Assembly: GCA_900547255.1 (NCBI GenBank)
Contig: URGC01000044.1
Span: forward strand, 1-18,356
Reading direction: 5' to 3'
Length of the DNA stretch: 18,356 nt
DNA from: an uncultured Eubacterium sp.
Lineage (GTDB): Bacteria; Bacillota; Clostridia; Lachnospirales; Lachnospiraceae
The notes beneath the pieces are model-generated. The model worked only from the letters and a program-made list of their open reading frames with translations. It was not told the DNA's origin and did not search any database. The first letter of the stretch is position 1; every line of letters starts with the position of its first letter. This document shows positions 13,822 through 18,356 of this stretch, piece by piece. The translations under genes and the position numbers were made by a program.

Positions 13822-15462
13822 TTAACCCTGCAATGTCTCCATTATAGCAGGAAGTATCTGCTTCTTTCTTGATACAACCCCTTTCAGGAACACAGTGTTA
13901 TCCTGTGCCTCGACATTGAAGGCCCTGCTTATGGTGCCTACGGCATTATTGCCTGAACAGACCACATATGATGACTCATCAAGGACATTTGTTATCATAA
14001 AAAATGTCATATTAAGTCCATATTCATGACACGAGTCTGCAATATAATCACTCATGCGCTCTTTTAAGTTGTCTGCTTCATCTGATTCCATGCAGTTTAC
14101 CTGTCCGATACCTATATTGATATCATTGACTGAGAATCTCTTGAAATCTCTCTCAAATAATTCTTTCGATGTCTTGCTTGAAAGGTTGCTTCCAGCTTTG
14201 AACATCTCCCTGCCATACTCGTCTATATCAATACCCGCAAGCTCTGCAAGCTTGGTACATGCATCAATATCCATCTGTGTACATGTAGGCGATTTAAGAA
14301 TCAGTGTATCTGATATAATAGCTGAACACAACAATGCTGCAATCTTCTTCTCCGGAACAAGACCACTCTCATTATACATCTGATATATAATAGTCGCAGT
14401 ACACCCTAATGGCTGATTGCGGAAATATACCGGCGACATTGTCTCTATCGAACCTATTCTGTGATGGTCGATAATCTCTAATATATCTGCTGTCTCAACA
14501 CCGCCAACTGCCTGAATTTTCTCATTATGGTCAACTAAGATAAGCTTCTTTTTGCCATGCATGATAAGATTTCTTCTTGAAATCATTCCTATATATCTGC
14601 CATCTGTATCAAGGATTGGGAAATCCCTGAATCTGTGCTTTGCCATTATCTCTCTTATATCCTCGACAAAATCTGTTGTCTTGAACTGGATTATCTTCTC
14701 CTTAGGAGTCATATAAAAGCTTATCGGCATACTCTGGTTAATAAGTCTTGCCACTGTATATGTATCATACTTTGTAATAATAATCGCACAGCCATGTTCC
14801 TGTGCAAGCTTGGTTATCGTCTTGGACACCTCTGCTCCGTCACAGATTATTATGCACCTTGCATTCATCTCTATGGCACATAACTGTGCTTCATACCTGT
14901 TACCAAGAATGACTATGTCGCCCTCGTCAATAAAATTCTCCATCATATCAGGATTAGCTGTCGCTATGAGTACTTTGCCACTGTCAACTATCTGTGACGT
15001 ATCTCCTGTGACGACTCTTCCCTCCAGTGTATCAACAATATTCGTAAACTTAGTCTTAGCTTTTGCAAGTATAGAGCTGTCATATATCTCAAAATATGAC
15101 TTGGTAATATCACCTATAGATATAATACCATTAAGCTGACCATCTTCTAATATCGGAAGCGTTACTGTGTTGCTTTCTTTCATAAGCTTCCACGCTTCTT
15201 TGATAGATATGCTTCTGTCAACTCCGTCAACAACATGTATATCAACATCTGATACCTGTGGACGCACATCTTTGATGTATTCTGGTGATTCAACGCCCCA
15301 CCGCTCTAATACATAATGTGTCTCTTCATTAATATGGCCTGCTCTCTTAGGTATATAAGTTTTCCCTGTTATAAGTGTCTTTAATCTCGCATAGCATATA
15401 GCAGAACACACTGAATCCGAGTCTGGGTTCTTATGTCCGATTACGTAAACAGGTTTCTCCAT
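13822..15462 (-). CDS. Manganese-dependent inorganic pyrophosphatase with CBS and DRTGG regulatory domains (family II)
   Basis: About 546 residues. The DHH domain starts with GHKNPDSDS (His10, Asp14, Asp16) and is split by an insertion of two CBS domains (about 73-125 and 250-305) flanking a DRTGG-type domain (about 130-245). It resumes with VDHNE (Asp311-His312) and DHH (332-334). The C-terminal DHHA2 domain has SRKKQ (531-535), which binds pyrophosphate. It hydrolyses PPi made in biosynthesis. In characterised clostridial homologues the CBS pair binds AMP/ADP and, when DRTGG is present, diadenosine polyphosphates. I chose ATG 15462 because GGAGGA (15473-15468) lies 5 nt upstream; an in-frame TTG at 15483 is unlikely. 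Often annotated as ppaC. Confidence 0.95.
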   Translation of the reverse strand: MEKPVYVIGHKNPDSDSVCSAICYARLKTLITGKTYIPKRAGHINEETHYVLERWGVESPEYIKDVRPQVSDVDIHVVDGVDRSISIKEAWKLMKESNTVTLPILEDGQLNGIISIGDITKSYFEIYDSSILAKAKTKFTNIVDTLEGRVVTGDTSQIVDSGKVLIATANPDMMENFIDEGDIVILGNRYEAQLCAIEMNARCIIICDGAEVSKTITKLAQEHGCAIIITKYDTYTVARLINQSMPISFYMTPKEKIIQFKTTDFVEDIREIMAKHRFRDFPILDTDGRYIGMISRRNLIMHGKKKLILVDHNEKIQAVGGVETADILEIIDHHRIGSIETMSPVYFRNQPLGCTATIIYQMYNESGLVPEKKIAALLCSAIISDTLILKSPTCTQMDIDACTKLAELAGIDIDEYGREMFKAGSNLSSKTSKELFERDFKRFSVNDINIGIGQVNCMESDEADNLKERMSDYIADSCHEYGLNMTFFMITNVLDESSYVVCSGNNAVGTISRAFNVEAQDNTVFLKGVVSRKKQILPAIMETLQG

Positions 15463-15488
15463 AACTATCCTCCATCCAAACAATATAA

Positions 15489-15529
15489 GCTGCTATATAC
15501 GCATCTATATAGATAACGCCTATAGCAGC
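15489..15529 (-). other. Nested hairpin between the chemoreceptor and pyrophosphatase genes
   Basis: A 9-bp outer stem (15489-15497 with 15521-15529, GCTGCTATA/TATAGCAGC) encloses the 12-bp palindrome ATCTATATAGAT (15503-15514). On the minus strand it follows the chemoreceptor stop and precedes the pyrophosphatase ribosome binding site. Only a weak U-rich tail (TTATATTGTTT) follows, so it may be a terminator for the chemoreceptor gene or a leader structure of the pyrophosphatase mRNA. Several weak promoter-like hexamer pairs lie in 15541-15611; none is decisive. Confidence 0.5.
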
Positions 15530-15594
15530 CTATTATTTCTATAATATAATAGTCTTAACGATTATACAAATGCACACGCATTAGTATACACAAA

Positions 15595-17004
15595 TTAATT
15601 GCGGAATACAACTATTTCAGTTTTTTCTGCCTGGCCTCGTGAAGCAAAGAAGCTCTGAAGCTCTCTGATTGCCTTCTGGTAAACAAAGAATGCATCGTAA
15701 GTCTTATTAAAGTTATCCATGGCAAGCTGTACGTTGCCATCTTCTTTTGCCTTCCAAGATTCACATGCCCACTTATGGACATTGTTATGGGCACTGACAA
15801 CATTCTTGAATTCTGGGCTTCCTGTTATGGCAGGGTCAGTCTGGGCTGCAATCCACTTACCAAGCTTACAGCTTGTAGAATTATTGAGCTGTGTAAGTTT
15901 AAGATGCTCGAAATCCATAACGTTATTGTAAACTCTCCACATAAGTATGAAATGGTCTATCTCATAGATTCTTAACCAGTCCTGAAGAGTAACCTCCGCA
16001 AAACCTCTGACCATATCACTTCTTGTAGTATCAATATAACGTCCAATCTTGTATACATGAGTTCCCTGTGCAAAACAGCATTTTGACAATTCATCATAAC
16101 TCTCTGCAATATGGGCAACCTCTGTGTTAAATGCATGTGTGAGTGATGTCTGATTATCTATATCATTAAATACTTCATCAACCTTGTTCTTGACAGCTTC
16201 CATCTGCTTAGCCATAACCTCGACATCACCAAGTGATGACTCAACCTTCTCATTGCCCTCTGAAAGCTTGGCTGTTGTATCATTCATAGATATTGCAAGT
16301 GCATCAATATCATTCTGCAGCTCATGGACATATCGCACAATATCCTCAGCAGATTCGGCAGTATTGCTTGAAAGCTGTCTTACCTGATCTGCAACAACCG
16401 CAAATCCCTTTCCAGCCTCTCCAGCCCTTGCCGCCTCAATTGAAGCATTAAGTGCAAGGAGATTACTCTGACTTGCAACCTTCTTAACAATATCCACAAT
16501 CTCACTGATTTTATCTATCTTTTCCTTAAATGCATGAACCTGTGTATTGATAACATTAATATTCTCTGATGATTCATTAACCACTCTTATACTCTCATTC
16601 ATGTTAGCAGTACTGTTCTGTACTGCCGCAAGCATCTCATGTGTGCTGTCACGTATATCATCCATTGATGATGATATTCCATTAATGGAATCAGCCAGTC
16701 CCTGACTCGCCTTCTCCATCTCTGATATCGATTCTGTCTGCGACTGGACCTGATCCATTGTATTCTTGACATACGAATTATCGCCTATGGACTCCATAGC
16801 CTCATTAAGCCTCATAACGAAATTATTGTTAGCTTTTTTAAATGCATGAATAAGCTCATTTAACTTATCTGCACACGCAGGATCCTGAAATGCTGACACA
16901 TCAACATCCGTATAATCACCTGCTATAACCCTGTTCATCTGCTCCATCAGTAGAGCCATATCATTAGCGGATACTGCATCCTTTGTTTTTTTGCTTTTAA
17001 ACAT
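15595..17004 (-). CDS. Cytoplasmic methyl-accepting chemotaxis protein with C-terminal CZB zinc-binding domain
   Basis: 469 residues from ATG 17004, chosen because AGGAGG (17019-17014) lies 9 nt upstream. The open frame continues 51 codons further up, but that part has no ribosome binding site and lies across the likely promoter. There is no transmembrane helix or signal peptide, so this is a soluble receptor. Residues about 85-310 form the coiled-coil signalling domain with the conserved tip NLLALNASIEAARAGE (181-196) and GFAVVADQVR, which contacts CheA/CheW. The C-terminal CZB domain (about 342-450) has His351, Cys379 (CKLGKW), His406 and His410, the 3-His/1-Cys zinc set. CZB proteins are linked to sensing of zinc or hypochlorous acid, or to control of diguanylate cyclases; which applies here is inference. 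Confidence 0.93.
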   Translation of the reverse strand: MFKSKKTKDAVSANDMALLMEQMNRVIAGDYTDVDVSAFQDPACADKLNELIHAFKKANNNFVMRLNEAMESIGDNSYVKNTMDQVQSQTESISEMEKASQGLADSINGISSSMDDIRDSTHEMLAAVQNSTANMNESIRVVNESSENINVINTQVHAFKEKIDKISEIVDIVKKVASQSNLLALNASIEAARAGEAGKGFAVVADQVRQLSSNTAESAEDIVRYVHELQNDIDALAISMNDTTAKLSEGNEKVESSLGDVEVMAKQMEAVKNKVDEVFNDIDNQTSLTHAFNTEVAHIAESYDELSKCCFAQGTHVYKIGRYIDTTRSDMVRGFAEVTLQDWLRIYEIDHFILMWRVYNNVMDFEHLKLTQLNNSTSCKLGKWIAAQTDPAITGSPEFKNVVSAHNNVHKWACESWKAKEDGNVQLAMDNFNKTYDAFFVYQKAIRELQSFFASRGQAEKTEIVVFRN

Positions 17005-17013
17005 AAGACTTAT

Positions 17014-17019
17014 CCTCCT
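17014..17019 (-). promoter_or_regulatory. Ribosome binding site that fixes the chemoreceptor start
   Basis: AGGAGG on the minus strand, 9 nt before ATG 17004. It is the only strong site in the upstream extension of the reading frame. Confidence 0.8.
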
Positions 17020-17048
17020 GTGCTTTTGCATCTCCATTTTATTTGTTA

Positions 17049-17057
17049 ATTGTATCA
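17049..17057 (-). promoter_or_regulatory. Possible extended -10 promoter of the chemoreceptor gene
   Basis: TGATACAAT on the minus strand (TGn plus TACAAT) would start transcription near 17042, a leader of about 38 nt. No good -35 is present, and no flagellar sigma-D box (GCCGATAT type) was found in 17005-17207. Confidence 0.4.
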
Positions 17058-17196
17058 CAAAATAATCAAAAAATAAAACATCATTTGTAATATATTTTAC
17101 AGTTAATTGTTTTAATTTTTCGCAATAAACTGTTTTCTTGTTATTTTGCATACACACATGTAACTAATTCAACATATTATATCAAAAAGACTTTTT
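17058..17196. other. AT-rich divergent intergenic region, no clear element
   Basis: Part of the about 200-nt gap between the divergent chemoreceptor and solute-binding protein genes. It is very AT-rich. I see a weak inverted repeat (ACAGTT at 17099-17104, AACTGT at 17128-17133) and a possible TATTAT -10 for the plus-strand gene at 17175-17180 without a matching -35. No TPP or other riboswitch pattern is apparent. Confidence 0.5.
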
Positions 17197-17207
17197 AAGG
17201 AGTTTCT

Positions 17208-18242
17208 ATGAAACACTCTATAGGCAGAATTCTGCCCATCAAAAAAATATCATCACTGCTTCTTACGTGCGTGATGGCAGTCACATGTTTTGGATGCTCT
17301 GGCGGCAATACATCTGACAACAACGATGGGCAATTAAAGAAAATAACACTGAACGAGGTCGCACACTCTATATTCTATGCTCCCCAGTATGTTGCTATTG
17401 AAAATGGATATTTTAAAGATGAGGGGCTTGATATCAACCTTGTCACAGGTTTTGGCGCAGACAAAGTAATGACTTCCCTCGTAAGCGGTGATGCCGACAT
17501 CGGCTTTATGGGTTCAGAATCATCAATCTATGTATACGCTGGCGGTTCAAGTGACTATGCAGTCAACTTCGCACAGCTCACACAGCGCGCCGGCAACTTC
17601 CTTGTAGCCCGTGAGGACATCAAAGATTTTAAGTGGGAAGATGTCAAAGGAATGACTATTCTCGGCGGCAGGGCTGGCGGAATGCCTCAGATGCTCCTTG
17701 AATATATCTTAAAGAAGAACAACATCGACCCCAAGAACGATGTCACAATCGTACAGAACATAGATTTCGGTTCTACTGCTGCCGCATTTGCCTCTGGTCT
17801 CGGTGATTTCACCGCCGAATTCGAGCCAACCGCCACAACAATCGAGCAGGAAAAGAAAGGTTATGTTGTCGCATCAATGGGTGTTGACAGCGGATATGTA
17901 CCATATACAGCATATTGTGCCAAGAAAAGCTATATCGAAAAGAACGCCGGCACAATCCAGTCCTTCACCAACGCAATCCAGAAAGGTCTTGAATATGTAG
18001 ATACGCATACAAGCGCAGAGATAGCTAAAATAATCGCCCCTCAGTTCCCTGAGAACGACACAGCTACAATAACATCTATCGTAGAACGCTACAAACAGCA
18101 GGACACATGGAAAACTGACACACTCTTCTCAGAGGAATCCTTCACACTTCTAAAAGACATCCTCAAATCCTCTGGAGAACTCAAAGAAGACGTACCTTAC
18201 GACAAACTCGTCAACACAACATTTTCCCGCAGCGTAAAGTAA
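17208..18242 (+). CDS. ABC transporter solute-binding lipoprotein, SsuA/NMT1 (ThiY-like) family
   Basis: A 344-residue extracytoplasmic binding protein. The N terminus has basic residues, a hydrophobic stretch (about 14-28) and a probable lipobox ending at Cys30 (CFGC), unusual in having Cys at -3. The mature part has FYAPQYVAIENGYFKDEGLDI, SGDADIGFMGSE and GMTILGGRAGGMP, typical of the NMT1/SsuA group that binds aliphatic sulfonates, nitrate, taurine or thiamine precursors. The ligand cannot be told. AAGGAG (17197-17202) lies 5 nt before the ATG. No ATPase or permease gene is visible before the window ends 114 bases later, and no terminator follows. Codons are C-rich in third position. Confidence 0.9.
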   Translation: MKHSIGRILPIKKISSLLLTCVMAVTCFGCSGGNTSDNNDGQLKKITLNEVAHSIFYAPQYVAIENGYFKDEGLDINLVTGFGADKVMTSLVSGDADIGFMGSESSIYVYAGGSSDYAVNFAQLTQRAGNFLVAREDIKDFKWEDVKGMTILGGRAGGMPQMLLEYILKKNNIDPKNDVTIVQNIDFGSTAAAFASGLGDFTAEFEPTATTIEQEKKGYVVASMGVDSGYVPYTAYCAKKSYIEKNAGTIQSFTNAIQKGLEYVDTHTSAEIAKIIAPQFPENDTATITSIVERYKQQDTWKTDTLFSEESFTLLKDILKSSGELKEDVPYDKLVNTTFSRSVK

Positions 18243-18356
18243 TAAGACGCCTCTCATCCCTTCCGTGTGAGCCAACAGCCCCAAGCCTGTGCCCTGTGTG
18301 CGCTGTACCGTGCCTGTACTGCCCCTATGGCTTCGCTGTGTGCTATGCTCTGATGC
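18243..18356. other. GC-rich tract of unknown nature, cut by the window edge
   Basis: After the stop (a tandem TAATAA) the sequence shifts to about 59% G+C by my count. It is rich in short CTGTG/GTGCC/CTGTAC-type words, in contrast to AT-rich gaps elsewhere in the window. No ribosome binding site, convincing start or terminator hairpin was found. Short open frames exist on both strands but none is recognisable. It may be the edge of a dispersed repeat or foreign segment. Confidence 0.45.

Noticed and set aside
17005..17160. Flagellar sigma-D promoter for the chemoreceptor
   Set aside because: No GCCGATAT-like -10 with TAAA -35 was found on the minus strand.
17005..17207. TPP or other riboswitch in front of the NMT1/ThiY-like binding protein
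   Set aside because: The region is AT-rich and lacks the conserved helices or a CTGAGA-type core; only a weak inverted repeat is present.
1..18356. CRISPR arrays, tRNA or rRNA genes, insertion sequences, phage or defence systems
   Set aside because: No regularly spaced repeats, cloverleaf sequences, transposase or integrase motifs, or defence-type domains were seen; every long frame is explained by the listed genes.

Overview
The window looks like chromosome from a motile, anaerobic, low-GC Clostridium-group Firmicute, most likely a Lachnospiraceae member (Lachnospira/Roseburia-like; the genus is a guess). Supporting signs are a class 1B PyrD/PyrK pair, a type-2 PyrF, a methionine aminopeptidase with an SEC-C zinc motif, a CBS/DRTGG-regulated pyrophosphatase, strong AGGAGG-type ribosome binding sites and sigma-A-like promoters. 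There are 15 protein genes: 13 on the minus strand and 2 on the plus strand (5521-6042 and 17208-18242). No rRNA, tRNA, CRISPR array, insertion sequence or recognisable riboswitch was seen, and no gene-free stretch exceeds about 205 bases.

Layout by coordinate. (1) 1-5409, minus: a hybrid GGDEF-EAL protein is followed after 24 nt by pyrC, pyrF, pyrK and pyrD (pyrD runs off the left edge). This is pyrimidine biosynthesis placed directly behind a c-di-GMP enzyme, with a good promoter only in front of the signalling gene. (2) 5521-6042, plus: a small two-helix membrane protein (YcxB-like), expressed divergently from the GGDEF-EAL gene and ending at a shared, probably bidirectional terminator (6091-6134). 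(3) 6144-10683, minus: one tight five-gene unit, cheX-like, cheY-like, truA, argS, family-2 glycosyltransferase. It has a strong promoter at 10719-10747 and the terminator at 6091-6134. (4) 10797-13772, minus: map, a small membrane protein, then guaB with its own consensus promoter (12325-12353) and terminator (10754-10787). (5) 13822-15462, minus: CBS-DRTGG inorganic pyrophosphatase. (6) 15595-17004, minus: a soluble chemoreceptor with a C-terminal CZB zinc-binding domain. (7) 17208-18242, plus: a lipoprotein solute-binding protein of the SsuA/NMT1 type, followed by a GC-rich tract running to the right edge.

Most genes are housekeeping (UMP and GMP synthesis, tRNA charging, N-terminal methionine removal, pyrophosphate hydrolysis), interleaved with signalling genes: a c-di-GMP synthase/phosphodiesterase hybrid, a CheX/CheY-type phosphatase-receiver pair and a cytoplasmic chemoreceptor. 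The points most worth a second look are a TruA in which the catalytic aspartate is replaced by glutamate, the two signalling-plus-housekeeping operons, the internal start sites that change several N termini, and the GC-rich right end. I did not find a clearly new multi-gene system.
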